Assembly (NCBI GenBank): GCA_036346205.1
Contig: JARFJB010001987.1
Span: 391,001 to 455,000, forward strand
DNA from: Vesta saturnalis
Taxonomy: Eukaryota > Arthropoda > Insecta > Coleoptera > Lampyridae
DNA: 64,000 bases
Direction: 5' to 3'
A program made the position numbers and the translations under genes. Below, piece after piece: positions 22,561 through 35,669 of the stretch. Every line of letters begins with the position of its first letter. The stretch's first letter is position 1. The notes under the pieces were generated by a model. It did no database searches and was not told where the DNA came from. It saw nothing but the letters and a program-made list of their open reading frames with translations.

Positions 22561-25500
22561 AGTAAATATTGCTCTGACGAAGTGATTATACTGTGATACA
22601 GTGGATAGTTACCGTCACCTGAAGTTCCCCCAATTTCCTTTTATGTCAGTCTATTATGTAAATTTTGCTTTGTACATTTTCAGAAACGATTTTATTTCCC
22701 AGTTGCAATTGCTTTATTAAATATTCCTTTCATAATTATATAAGCTGAGGTATGCTCTTTTAATTCAAATACGCTCCAACTGAACCATACTTATTTGGAT
22801 AGCTTTAATTACAACTTCACTTTCACTTGCGTCCAACTTTATTATCCATTTTTTCTTTGATGTTCAATATTTCTGGTACAATTATAGATATACATTGCCA
22901 GAAGACAACGCCCCACTAGATGAAGCCCAATTAACGGTTCTGTCACCTTCCAAAGTCGCCACCGACGCCGTACATAGAACAAACGAAAAAAGTACCAGCT
23001 CCGGTTTCACTAGGCCGGACGGCTTTGTCCCGCACACGAAAAATCCGAAGAAGACGATGACCTTCCCCGATGGACAACATGCTCCATCCACTGGAGGAGT
23101 TCACGGACAGTCAAGCTGCAGTGGACCAGACGACGTCAGGAACTGGGTTGTTTTTTCCCTCTCTCACCTCTTGTTGATAGTAGGGCATTGCTCAGCGTTC
23201 TGAGGTAATTAAGCAACGAAGGTATACAACTTAGTTTGTATATGGCGACGGTTTCGTTCACAAAGATGACACTTTTCATAAAGGCACATTGTTAACCTTT
23301 ATTGACTAGTGGTACTAGATTATTGGGAGTTATGAGGCATAAGGCGAAGCCTATCGAATTTCATCTCTGCTTCGAATTTTTCACTTAAGGGGCGAATTGT
23401 TTTCTTTCGTGTGTCGTTAGAAGATAAAGCATGGTCCGATGACCTAAATCCCACTGTAGTTCCCTGTCCTTTACTGAGGTTAGTCAAATTCTAATTGACG
23501 AAAAACTTATGTGAAAAACATATATGCAATTCTGATTGACCAAAACATTATCTTTGAAATGCTGCTTAATTTGTTTCAAATCTTAACAATTTTTATTTAT
23601 TTTACTATCAACTTTAGCGATAAGTGGCTCATCTATGTTTTGCTCTTCAAACTAAAGTAAGTTACAGTTTTGTAACGTGCAAAAATCGATATCGTATCTT
23701 TTCGTATCGACTTTAAATTTTTTTCTGATTACTGTTTGAAAAACAAAACTAAATAGATATCTGTGAATTGAATACTTAGGATTGTTATTTAATGTTTGCT
23801 CGTTACTTATTTCTCTACTATAATGATCAAAATTTTCTGCATTACTGCCTTTACCATTTTCGTTATAAATCATAAGTGATTAAATTATTTTTTTTATCGT
23901 ATTTACCTTTTCGGTTTCATAAAAGTTCTAAATAAGCCTATTAATACCATCCATGCTATGTACGTCGGTTCGGGTTAGCTCCTAATGCATACATTTTACA
24001 GATATCTGTTTCTTTGCTGAATCGCCATTAGATGGTGGTACCATTAAATAATTACATATTATTACAATTCTTTATTCAAACATTTACATGTAAATTTGAT
24101 TTTGGCAACAATGATATTTGATAAGAAAATGTTGTTGAAGACCTTTACTGAAAGTGTGCATTTTTCTAAAACAGCCATTTTGTGTGATTTGAATACAATT
24201 TAGAAAAATTTCTCTTGTTACTGTTCGTAAGTTTGCTCTGCGTCTTCAACCTCGTTGTAATTAGAATCTCTCCTTCAGGATTACTATACGATAATCCAAT
24301 GCTGTTTTCTTAAAAAAATTATAATTTAATCAGATCGTGTTAAATCATACCATAGAGCTCGTCTTCGGTCTCCAGAGGTAAAACAACGTTATATGAATAA
24401 ATTTTCATTATATATCGTACCTTATTTCTAGCTCTTTCTTCTCGTCTTTCGTTCTCTTCGTTTTCTTTACGTATTCGTTGAATATCCGTTAGTGTACCTA
24501 GCTTTTGGTTTTGCTATGATGTGCTCTTAACTAGGACTGCTCGTAAAAGACTGGTAGCTGCGCTTCAATTACTTTGGTCTCGTTATTGTTGATTTTACCT
24601 TGTCACTGGAGATTACGATGATGGAATTTAAGCTGCACTAACCAAGGCACAAATATTCGTCACCAGGTCTGATTAATCTATTACCGCGTGTACTAATAAA
24701 CATTGTATTGCTAAGATTACTGCGCAGTAGTAAAAACTCACAGCATAAATTGTGTATACCGGTTGTCTATATCGTATTATTTAAGGAATTAGGTCATACG
24801 TTAGCGCGGGATACCGTGTGACTTTAAATTGATGGTTTGGTAGTACCTTTCTGAATTAAAAAATATTGTTGGTTTTTATGCATATATATATATATATATA
24901 TATATATTGAGATGTTTAGAAAGAGGTAATAGAAGTATCGGACAACTTACATGACATTTGGGTCATAAAAAGGGGTAATTTCTGGCTCGATACACAATTT
25001 TACTTAAATCTGGTTCACGATGTGTTTAAAATAAATTTATTTGCTATAAATTGATCTGAATATCATTTGCTAAGTTTGGTTTCATCATAAAAAGCAATTT
25101 GCTGCTTCCAAAATTGTCAAAGATGTTAAATATAACCATTTTCGTAGAGTCATTCTAGTATTGCAATTTTTACAATAAAATTCAATTTTTCAAAGGTAAT
25201 TTGGCAAGTAGACATTTCACAGGTGTTTAAACATGGACTATGTAGTTAGGATTATGTTAGGGATAAGGTATGTTTAGTTTTTAAAAGCAGGAAATACAAA
25301 AATTTACTAAAAGGGTTATAATATGGACAGAATAGACAATTTTCGCACACATTTTTGTTAGTGAATTAGTGACAAAAATTATAATACATGATTCACAAGA
25401 AGAAAGACATTTAGAACATTATGGTATACAAACATTTATAGTGCCGTACATTTTATAGTGTAAAAATCCTAAAAGAGTGTTAGACGATGAGACTTTTTCA

Positions 25501-25899
25501 ATGCAAGACTAAATAACATTATGCATTGCCAATAAGTAGTGAGAACAATAAAGACAAGTTGTACAAACCTTAAACATAACATTTTAAGTGCTAAAAACAT
25601 TTTTTAATATGAATTTATTTCATATTTAAAATTTAAGTATGGTTACGTTGTAAATTTTAGGTTTTTCACATAATTTTATACTTTTTCCACATTGTTAGAT
25701 TTAGTTTTTGCTCTTAAAGCAAATAATAGTTGTTCTTTCACAATATAAATAAGTTTTTATAAGGATACAGCGTTTTTATCCGCAAAATTTATGCTAAATC
25801 TAAGGTGAATTCTAGACAAATTTACAAAAGCTTAAAATTTTCATTAAATTAAATGTTTCGAATTTAAAAGATATGTTTTCTTAAGTAAATTGTCCTCAG
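22561..25899. other. no gene recognised
   Basis: Mostly AT-rich and unremarkable. It holds a GC-richer open frame at 22895-23203 (102 residues, Ser/Thr/Pro-rich, no domain I recognise, no support for being a gene) and a (TA)n tract at 24884-24907. Confidence 0.35.
24884..24907. repeat. (TA)n
   Basis: About 12 TA units. Confidence 0.85.
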
Positions 25900-26880
25900 A
25901 ATTCCATTTTCGCAAGTAATTTTAGTGTAGCTTGTAAGTGTATAGTTAATAGCTTATTTTGATTAGATTAAGTTGTTTCGTTTATTAGTGGTAGGATTTA
26001 TTGCTTATTAGGTGTCCTTTTATTCGAAATTTCACATAGTTTTCATTTCCGTTTTTAAATTTCATTTCCGACCATGTATAAGAAAGTTACGGCCAAAATT
26101 CCATTTATGTACAATTCTTAGTTTTGATTATCCAATCACATTCATTGTAAATTTTGCAATATGGCTGTAAAAAAGTTGAAATTTCTGTAGCAACCAGAAA
26201 CCTATAAAAGCAAGAGCTCAGGAATCATTCTCTCTCTAGAATTTGTTCAAAAAAGTGAAAAGATTAAAACAGTGTTGCTAAATTTGAGTTTACATAACCT
26301 AATTTATTATCGTCGAGAAAGTTTACGTTACGAATAATTTCGAGAGCACTTGTTTTTATATCTTCGGTTAAAATTAAATAGTTCGGTCACCGATACCTGT
26401 CGTTGTTAATAAAATAATTCTGTACGTTTAATTGATGTCACGATTTTGTGTAAAATTTGTTTTCGTGTTCTCCGATTTAAAATAATCCTTTATATACCAA
26501 ATTAAATTCCATTTTTATTTGGTGAAAGTTTGTTTTATTTATCCGGACCATTCCTCTTAAATAAATATTATTTTATTTTCGGTAACTAAAATAAAAGTGT
26601 GTTAACAAAAATCTTGGATACTTAATAATACATTTTAAACGATATCAGTCATAAAGATTTAAAACCATTTTAAAATAAAAGTTACCATAGTAAATAAGTG
26701 TTTGGAGGTTGCCGTTTGTGGAAAGAAAACATCTCGAAGCTTGGAAGTTGGTGTCTTCGAGAACCGAGATAGCAGTTGGATATTACTAACAACAGTAGCC
26801 GAGGGAACATTGCCTGCCTCCAGCTGAAGTTTGAAGACATCATTCAATCGACAGGAAGGACTGTATATGTGAGTTTTAAA
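25900..26880 (+). mobile_element. LTR-like region, probably a solo LTR of a gypsy-type element
   Basis: A CCAATCA box near 26131, TATAAAAGCAAGAGCTC near 26203 and a CTCTCTCTAG start region give the same promoter layout as in the probable gypsy LTR at 13564-13665. About 660 nt downstream, AGGAAGGACTGTATATGTGAGT parallels AGAAGGACATTGTATGTGAGT near 14250. No pol sequence is adjacent. The outer borders are not defined, so the solo-LTR reading is an inference from the parallel layout. Confidence 0.4.
26131..26240 (+). promoter_or_regulatory. CCAAT/TATA promoter in the LTR-like region
   Basis: CCAATCA and TATAAAAG are about 72 bp apart, followed by a CATTCTCTCTC initiator-like tract. The spacing matches that in the 13.6-kb region. 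Confidence 0.4.
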
Positions 26881-27403
26881 ATTTTATAACCCTGTTATTG
26901 GTATTTCCCTGCAATTTATATTTGTTATATGTTATTAATTAAGAATTTCAATTATTTACTTGTGTAAACACCTGTGAAGCTAATTATTTTCTTTTCTTTT
27001 TCTAAATTTTCATTTTGATGCAAACATTTAAGTTTCTTAATTATTTGACATTTTTGACAGCTTTAATTATTTTTCATTTAAAGTCATTAACGCATGCGTT
27101 AGAAAGCAGATTCTATTCAGAGCAAATTTTATACGTTAAATTAAATTACATATAGGATATTTCTTATTTTAAAAATGTTTATCTTCAACTAAATCCCTGA
27201 ACTCTTTCCCCAATTGAGATCCCTGAGCTAGAACGGTGCAATAATAACAAAAGAGTTAATTAAATACTTCAAACACTATAACATACAACAGTTAAATTAT
27301 TCCCTAAATATAAATATAACTAAAAATAAATATAAATTATAATATTTTCCACACGCTTGCATAAGTCGCCTTTATAAAAATCAAATTTCAAAGCTAAACA
27401 TTT

Positions 27404-27405
<2 letters not shown>

Positions 27406-27462
<57 letters not shown>
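27406..27462. repeat. (TA)n
   Basis: About 28 TA units. Confidence 0.9.
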
Positions 27463-27468
<6 letters not shown>

Positions 27469-27820
27469 AAATCTTCCTTTTCATGTTAACGGCTGAAAGT
27501 TCTTTCAACTTACCGGAGAAGGGCATTACGTTTTTTGTGGTTATTTATAAATTACTAAGTTGTTCACAAGTAAAATCTCGCGACTTGCCCTCGTCATTAT
27601 TAATCTTAAAAATATATGTTAATTACAATTTTTAATCGGTTTATATCGTGATAGTAGGATAAGGCTATACTTATCTTTGTTTTTGTGGAAAATAAAAGCA
27701 TGTTCTCTGTGCTTGCATGAATTATCTGGTCTTTGGGGAAACGTAATCAACGTCCCTTTATAGAAATATAAGGGTAAGTTAGATCGACTGCTTAGTCGTC
27801 GTTTTATTATTAGATATATT

Positions 27821-27821
27821 A

Positions 27822-27892
<71 letters not shown>
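27821..27892. repeat. (TA)n
   Basis: About 35 TA units with one phase break near 27847. It lies about 110 bp before the first MULE copy. Confidence 0.9.
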
Positions 27893-27896
<4 letters not shown>

Positions 27897-28004
27897 ATCC
27901 ATTGTTGGGAAATTTATAAATTAACTCCGCTTACTGAGGGTGTGTATTTGTTATTCCTGTCGGTTCCCTGGTTTAAGCTTGACCCTCCCTCTCTCAAGAA
28001 ATAG

Positions 28005-31000
28005 TAATTTATCTTTTCTTTCTTTAAAACTTGTGGGGCCTGTTTCTTGTCTGTTCTCCCTATATTTCTGCCTACAATTTTGTTCTTGCTTTTTAACTAA
28101 CCTAACCATTTATTTACTCTTTATCAAAGTTTACCGAAAACAGTTTGTCAAAAGACAATTAACCGAAAGGTCAATTTACCGACACAACAGTTGGTCGAAT
28201 TACAATTGACCGAAAAACATTTTTACCGAAAGAGAAGTTAACCGAAAATTATTGTTCATGGTCATTTCCCCGCCGAAAAAATTCCGACGCTGCTTTAAAA
28301 TAATATGCAAAGAAGGAGCTTTAATAATACTTTTCATTGTGTTCAAATAATACATGCCTACTTAAAACCCGTATTATTATTAATTTAAATTTAAATTGTA
28401 AGCGATTCCCTTTAACCACATTAGCTTATCATTAGCATCGTACAGTTTTTCATTCTAATATTTACATCGCAGTATACTTTTTTTGTGGTGGTCCTTCCCT
28501 GCGTTGAATGCTCTTTTACATATTACCTCTAATGTCTTCATGGTTTCGGATATTCTGCATATAGAGTTAATATTTAAAAATATCAATGTTTATTCTTACA
28601 AGGGATGCATAATTATAGTGTATGAGTAATAAATGAAAGTAGATTTCTAATAGTTGACTGATCATTACGTTAATGACATCACAACTATCAATAGTTAATA
28701 ACAATATTTTTGCTGTAGCTAATTAATAGGTTGTCATTATTGTTAATGAGCTTTCAAAATCCTACATTTCAAATATCCCCATTTCATTTCATTAGTAATT
28801 ACCATTGTAATATTATAAAGAAACTATTATTTATAGTTAAAAATTTCCAAGAAACCAGACCTATTAGATTTAGACATTTGTTATATGCTTTCTTCAATAT
28901 TGTAATGGGTCTTCACACCAAAATGAAATAACTGATGTTTTTATTATTGATCTTATTTGATCATGATAATTACGTGTTGCTATAATGAAAGTTTCTATAA
29001 TTCTAGTTAAAAACTAGACAGGATGAGGTAACAATACAAGTTATAACAAACGAAACAGCTTTTACATAAATACCTATAATATTTGTACCTGCTCCAATGA
29101 CATGAAATTCATACAAGTACAGTCAGGTACATTACAATATTTACAGACGATAACATGTTAATTTTAATACTAATCCTTAGAAAACATAATTTTATTGTTG
29201 AAATGTTAACTTCTTTAGATTACCGTATTTACTGGTAATAGAGAATCCTGTGGAGTTGGTACGTGTACCTGTAGTACCAATCCGAATATTGTATTTTCCA
29301 CCCCCTTGGCTTGTCCCGAAGTATTAAATAACGTTAATTCATTTCCTTGATAAATTAAGCTGTTGGTTGGCGGTTATTTATTCTATAAAGATAAGCAAGT
29401 AGAATCGAAAACATATTGGATATGTGAAAATTATCGAAAGGTAAAATGCAATGTACGTATCATAACGGAGGATGACACTATTCTCAAAAATAGTGGAACG
29501 CATAATCACGTCACTGATGCAGCACATGTAGAAGAAAGCAAGGTAATGAACATCATACGAGATAACGCTAAACACACTCAAGATGCACCACATTACATGG
29601 TATTTAAAGCTACTGTTGGAATTAGTCAAGCTGCAGTAGTTAGGCTTCCAAAGGTGAGCAGCATCAAAAGAACCATACGTAATGTATGAACTAGAAACCA
29701 AGCTGTCCCAGCACTTCCTATTAGTCGCAGTGCCATGGAGTTGCCAGAAGATTGTAAGAAAACCGAAGACCGGCTATTAATTTTTTCCACTAGAAGAAAT
29801 CTTCAACTTCTGGCTCAGGGTGACCGTTGGTACGGTGACGGTACCTTCAAAACTGTGCCACATCTGTTCTACCAATTATATACACTTCATGGAGTAAAAC
29901 ACAATGTCGCTATAACTTTGATCTACGCCTTGCTACGTGATAAAACCAGAGAAACGTACGTTCGATTTCTTGAGGCAGTAAAACAACTTCTTCCAGGAAC
30001 CTCACCGTCAACAATTCTTACAGATTTTGAAAGTGGCATGATAAGAGCCCTTAATGAAGAATTTTCACAAACCAGACATGTAGCATATTTTTTCCATTTC
30101 TCGCAAAGCATATTGAGAGAAATTCAATCAGAAGGTCTTACACAGCAGTACGAAACAGATGCTGACTTTGCATTGAAACTGCGATTATTAGCTGCAGTAG
30201 CATTTGTACCTACAGGAGAAGTTGTCAGTGCATTTGAAACTCTGTTGGACGAAGACGTGTTACCCCCAGAAGCACAAGCAGTTGTTGATTACTTTAAGGA
30301 CACTTGGATAGGACGTCTTCAAAGAAGACAGCTGTAGTGCACCCCGTTTTCCTCGTGACATGTAGAACTGTTTTGAAGGAGTACACACCGGTTTGCCTAA
30401 AACAAATAACTCCATAGAAGGTTGACACCGAGGATTCGAGCTACAAATTTCCTCTGGCCATCCTAATATTTGGAAATTTATAGAGGCCATTCAGAGGGAG
30501 CAAAGCTTGCATGAAGTCCAAGTGGAACAATATGGAGCAGACGTGGAAGGTACACCTGCTCACAAGAAATACAGGGACTGCGCACAGCGAATAAAACATC
30601 TTGTTGAAAATTATAATATTGAAAATGTGTCCGACTTCTTACGTGGTGTAGCCCATAATTTAAGTTATTAGTTTCAAATTAAGATTTAAACTTTTATATA
30701 TAATGGTAGCACAAAGAAGGAAAAACAAAAATCAAAAAAAAAAAAAAAAGCAAAGTTTCCGACTTTTTAAACACGCCAGCAATTTGAGCTGCAAGTCCTA
30801 AGCCTTGGTAAGGTGTGATGGAAAATTCGTGTAATTATAGCATATCATTACAGAGACAAAATAATCTCAAATAGCATTAAAAATTTAAACGGTACTCGTT
30901 GCACTAAAATTTCCTAGATCCCGTTTGACTGAGTTATTTCGAGCTAACGTAAGCTTCCAATTTCATGTGAAGGATTCGGAAAGACACATGGCAGTTTGAT

Positions 31001-31240
31001 ACGGCATGGCACGTTATCTCTTATAACACTGAACGAAATTTTTTAATTGTAACAACAAAACAATAAATAAAATCTGGTAAAGGTCACAATTTTATACTTC
31101 AAATTTACTTAAAGGCAAATGAGAAAGGCATTTTAAAGACACCTAACTTAAAGGGAAATTTTACTTCAAAATAAGATAACGTAAAGATTCGTTTCTAATG
31201 CAACCATAAGTGAGTCAGGTTTAGGAAAACAATGTTTCAA
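28005..31240 (+). repeat. MULE-bearing tandem duplicate, copy A
   Basis: This matches 31718-34990 in the same orientation, from CTTTCTTTAAAACTTGTGG to TTTAGGAAAACAATGTTTC. In the first ~500 bp copy A is consistently longer at homopolymers (for example TGGGGCC against TGGCC, GCTTTTTAAC against GCTTTTAAC, TCCCCGCCG against TCCGCCG). From about 28520 the two become nearly the same. The last ~400 bp (30850-31240) are mosaic between copy B and 39020-39420. Confidence 0.8.
29353..30665 (+). pseudogene. FLYWCH-MULE transposase remnant, copy A
   Basis: The N-terminal FLYWCH-type zinc finger is visible at 29360-29510 (YWICENYRKVKCNV, then HNH). A MULE-type DDE domain follows: YGDGTFKTVP (first Asp) near 29830, ILTDFESGM (second Asp) near 30015, HFSQSI, and NNSIEG (Glu) near 30405. 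The frame is broken by TGA at 29687-29689 (CGA in copy B), by a ~45-nt deletion near 29760 relative to copy B, by a frameshift near 30320 and by a stop right after the NNSIEG motif. The longest open piece is 29735-30337 (200 residues). MULE transposases cut and paste DNA; this copy cannot. Confidence 0.8.
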
Positions 31241-31717
31241 TAAATGTTAAACTTTCCAAAGCCATATAATAATTAATTCATTGGATACTTAATTTCAACA
31301 ATAAATAATCATTTATTCTCATAAAATAAACAATTATAGATTAACTAAAGAGTTCCTAATAAGAATGATATATAACAGTCAATGGCGTAGCATAAGGTTA
31401 CTTAACGTGAAGTTATTATGTACATTTAGTCAAATTTTAGTGATAAATAACGGAAGAAGGAAAGTAGTTAAATCATTATGCATGTCTGAACTAAAGATTT
31501 TGTTATAACGTTTATTAACAGTAAATTTAAAAATTTGTATCACAAAATAAGTCCAATTAAAGTTCAAAACGTTCTTCACTATTCTCCACAACTCAATTTG
31601 ATTAGTCTTAAATCATTTTTTGTTATTTAAATTCAAATTCCTTAAATAAATAATCCAGATTCAACTTTCCTTCCCAAAATTCCGTTTTAAAATTTGTCCT
31701 TGAAATAATTAGTACTT
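31241..31717. other. mosaic segment containing a second copy of the esterase 3' end
   Basis: 31310-31340 and about 31497-31588 match 39535-39605 and 39597-39688, that is the 3' UTR, poly(A)-signal region and last codons of esterase gene 2. A ~155-nt insert lies between them. The next part (31600-31717) mixes words from 35370-35520 (TTTGATTAGTC, CCAGATTCAACTTTCCTTC) with words from 39690-39780 (AAATCATT, ATAAATAA). It does not encode anything new. Confidence 0.55.
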
Positions 31718-34700
31718 TATCTTTTCTTTCTTTAAAACTTGTGGCCTGTTTCTGTCTGTTCTCCTATATTTCTGCCTACAATTTTGTTCTTGCTTTTAAC
31801 TAACCTAACCATTTATTTACTCTTTATCAAAGTTTACTGAAAACAGTTTGTCAAAGACAATTAACTGAAAGGTCAATTTACCGACACAACAGTTGGTCGA
31901 ATTACAATTGACCGAAAACATTTTACCGAAAGAGAAGTTAACCGAAAATTATTGTTCATGGTCATTTCCGCCGAAAAATTCCGACGCTGCTTTAAAATAA
32001 TATGCAAAGAAGGAGCTTTAATAATACTTTTCATTGTGTTCAAATAATACATGCCTACTTAAAACCCGTATTATTATTAATTTAAATTTAAATTGTAAGC
32101 GATTCCTTTAACCACATTAGCTTATCATTAGCATCGTACAGTTTTCATTCTAATATTTACATCGCAGTATACTTTTTTGTGGTGGTCCTTCCTGCGTTGA
32201 ATGCTTTACATATTACCTCTAATGTCTTCATGGTTTCGGATATTCTGCATATAGAGTTAATATTTAAAAATATCAATGTTTATTCTTACAAGGGATGCAT
32301 AATTATAGTGTATGAGTAATAAATGAAAGTAGATTTCTAATAGTTGACTGATCATTACGTTAATGACATCACAACTATCAATAGTTAATAACAATATTTT
32401 TGCTGTAGCTAATTAATAGGTTGTCATTATTGTTAATGAGCTTTCAAAATCCCTACATTACAAATATCCCCATTTCATTTCATTAGTAAGTACCATTGTA
32501 ATATTATCAAGAAACTATTATTTATAGTTTCCACGAAACCAGACCTATTAGATTTAGACATTTGTTAGTTCAATATTGTAATGGGTCTTCACACCAAAAT
32601 GAAATAACTGATGTTTTTATTATTGATCTTATTTGATCATGATAATTACGTGTTGCTATAATGAAAGTTTCTATAATTCTAGTTAAAAACTAGACAGGAT
32701 GAGGTAACAATACAAGTTATAACAAACGAAACAGCTTTTACATAAATACTATAATATTTGTACCTGCTCTAATGACATGAAATTCATACAAGTACAGTCA
32801 GGTACATTACAATATTTACAGACGATAATATGTTAATTTTAATACTAATCCTTAGAAAAGATAATTTTATTGTTGAAATGTTAACTTTTAGATTATCGTA
32901 TTTACTGGTAATAGAGAATCCTGTGGAGTTGATACGTGTACCTGTAGTACCAATCCGAATATTGTATTTTCCACCCCCTTGGCTTGTCCCGAAGTATTAA
33001 ATAACGTTAATTCATTTCCTTGATAAATTAAGCTGTTGGTTGGCGGTTATTTATTCTATAAAGATAAGCAAGTAGAATCGAAAACATATTAGATATGTGA
33101 AAATTATTGAAAGGTAAAATGCAATGTACGTATCATAACGGAGGATGACACTATTCTTAAAAATAGTGGAACGCATAATCACGTCACTGATGCAGCACAT
33201 GTAGAAGAAAGCAAGGTAATGAACATCATACGAGATAACGCTGAGCACACTCAAGATGCACCACATTACATGGTATCTAAAGCTACTGTTGGAATTAGTC
33301 AAGCTGCAGCAGTTAGGCTTCTAAAGGTGAGCAGCATCAAAAGAACCATACGTAATGTACGAACTAGAAACCAAGCTGTCCCAGCACTACCTATTAGTTT
33401 CAGTGCTATTGTGTTGCCAGAAGATTATAAGAAAACAAAAAATGGAAAAGATTTTTTGATGTTCGATTCGGGGCTCACCGAAGACTGGCTACTAATTTTT
33501 TCCACTAGAAGTCTTCGACTTCTGACTCTGAGTGACCATTGGTACGGTGACGGTACGTTCAAAACTGTGCCACACCTGTTCTACCAATTATATACACTTC
33601 ATGGAGGAAAACACAATGCCGCTATCCCTTTGATCTACGCCTTGCTACCTGATAAAACCAGAGAAACGTACGTTCGATTTCTTGAGGCAGCAAAACAACT
33701 TCTCCAGCAACCTCACCGTCAACAATTCTTACAGATTTTTAAAGTGGCATAATAAGAGCCCTTAGTGAAGAATTTCCGCAACCCAGACATCGAGGATATT
33801 TTTTCCATTTCTCGCAAAGTATATTGAGAAAGATTCAATCAGCAGGTCTTAAACAGCGTACGAAACAGATGCTGACTTTGAATTGAAACTGCGATTATTA
33901 GCTGCAGTAGCATTTGTACCTACAGGAGAAGTTGTCAGTGCATTTAAAACTCTGTTTGACGAAGACGTGTTACCCCCAGAAGCACATTCAGTTGTAGATG
34001 ACTTTAAGAACACTTCAAAGAAGACAGCCGTCGTGCATCCCGTTTTCCTCGTGACATGTGGAACTGTTTCGAAGGAGTACACACCGGTTTGCCTAAAACA
34101 AATAACTCTATAGAAGATTGGCAACGAGGATTGGAGCTACAAATTTCCTCTGACCATCCTAATATTTGGAAATTTATTGAGGCCATTCAGAGGGAGTAAA
34201 ACTTGCATGAATTCTAAGTGAAACAATATGTAGCAGACGTGAAAGGTGCACCTGCCCACAAGAAATACAGGGACTGCGCACAGCGAATAAAACATCTTGT
34301 TAAAAATTATAATATTGAAAATGTGTCCGACTTCTTACGTGGTGTAGCCCATACTTTAGTCTCAAATTAAGATTTAAACTTTTATATATAGTGGTAGCAT
34401 AAAGAAAGAAAAACAAAAAATCAAAACACAAGAAAATACCAAAGTTTCCGACTTTTTAAAGACGCCAGCAATTTGAGCTGCAAGTCCTAAGCCTTGGTAA
34501 GGTGTGAAGGAAAAATTCGTTTGTATATTATAGCATATCATTAAATACATAATCTGCACGTAGCTCATAGCATTATAATATCTTTTCTTTCGGTAAAGTG
34601 TTTTCAGTAAACTTTCCTAGATCCCGTTTGACTGAGTTATTAGTCGAGCTAACTAACTTCTTCCAATTTTATGTGACGTGGTAGGTTAGACACGTGGCAG

Positions 34701-34990
34701 TTTGATCAGTCATGGCACGTTATCTCTTATAACTCTGAGCCAATATTTTTTTTTAATTTTAACAACAAAACAATAAACGTAAAATCTGGTAAAGGTCACA
34801 ATTGCTTATACTTCAAATTCTTACTTAAAAAGTCAAAACTATACAGGGTGTATTTTAAAAACACCGAAATACGAAAACTGGAAATTTTAGCTTCCAAAAT
34901 AAGACAAAAATTCTTATGAAAGCGTTTCCGAAAATGCTTCCTTACCGAGATACAGGGTGTTTAGGAAAACAATGTTTCGAATACTTTTTA
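31718..34990 (+). repeat. MULE-bearing tandem duplicate, copy B
   Basis: The second copy of 28005-31240. It is shorter at homopolymers over 31718-32215, and beyond about 34600 it departs from copy A as described for the mosaic region. Confidence 0.8.
33040..34368 (+). pseudogene. FLYWCH-MULE transposase remnant, copy B
   Basis: Same protein as copy A but with different lesions. A TAG replaces the FLYWCH tryptophan codon (TGG in copy A) near 33090. A frameshift in the CTTCTCCAGC segment near 33700 removes the second-Asp region from frame, and a further shift lies near 33858. Between the FLYWCH part and the DDE domain it keeps about 45 nt that copy A lost. Recognisable parts are YGDGTFKTVP, FHFSQSI-like sequence, and NNSIED. 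No terminal inverted repeats could be defined for either copy. Confidence 0.75.
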
Positions 34991-35669
34991 AGATTTCTTA
35001 AAAACTAGAAAGAAAGTTAAATTGAAATTTGGGATACCTTAATGTTTCACCAATTTCAATTGTGATTAAGTATGCCATACTACATAACTATAATTCCAAA
35101 AACTAAAAGGAAATTCTAGAAAAATAAAGAAAAACATATAGAAATGTGAGCTGCGGCTAAGAAAAACAACTAAACTTTCATTATGACAGCTTCCACGAAC
35201 TTACAATCAATAAATAACAACAAAAAAATCATGTTAACATAAACAAAACACCACCACATATTCACATCACTCCAAAAATGTCTTGCGGTGATTAATCCCA
35301 TCTCGGACGCAGGGGACTGTTTCTCCTGCAGCATCCTTGCTAGCGCTAGAAGACGGATTCCAACGCTCCTACCACACTCATTTGATTAGTCGCCTCTTAC
35401 AATGGGCAGTTGGCCTCTGCTGTTGGTAAATTCTAAGGGATTCCTTCACATAACACTGAGATCCAGATTCAACTTTCCTTCCGCAAAATTCCGTAAATTT
35501 TAACACAATTTGTCCTTGATGATACACTAAAATAAGAAAAAAAATCCCTATGAACTTAGGTCCGCAACGCCTTCGTTTAAAAGATATAGGGTGTTCAAGT
35601 TTAATTATTTTTTTGTTTTTTTTAAATATCTTTTTACAATGATGTAATAAGCGGACGAAATTTTGTATA
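34991..35669. other. repeat remnants with CAGGGTG-type tips, no gene
   Basis: TACAGGGTGT motifs at about 34843 and 34960 and TATAGGGTGTTC near 35590 look like tips of mariner-like MITEs, but I could not pair them into an element. 35280-35540 is GC-richer and is partly echoed at 31600-31717. Confidence 0.35.

Larger units (their letters stand above)
26881..28004. other. no gene recognised; two (TA)n tracts
   Basis: AT-rich sequence holding (TA)n at 27406-27462 and 27821-27892. Nothing else is recognised. Confidence 0.4.

Noticed and set aside
22895..23203. 102-residue Ser/Thr-rich frame
   Set aside because: GC-richer than its surroundings but no homology I recognise and an overlapping antisense frame of similar length; insufficient for a gene call.
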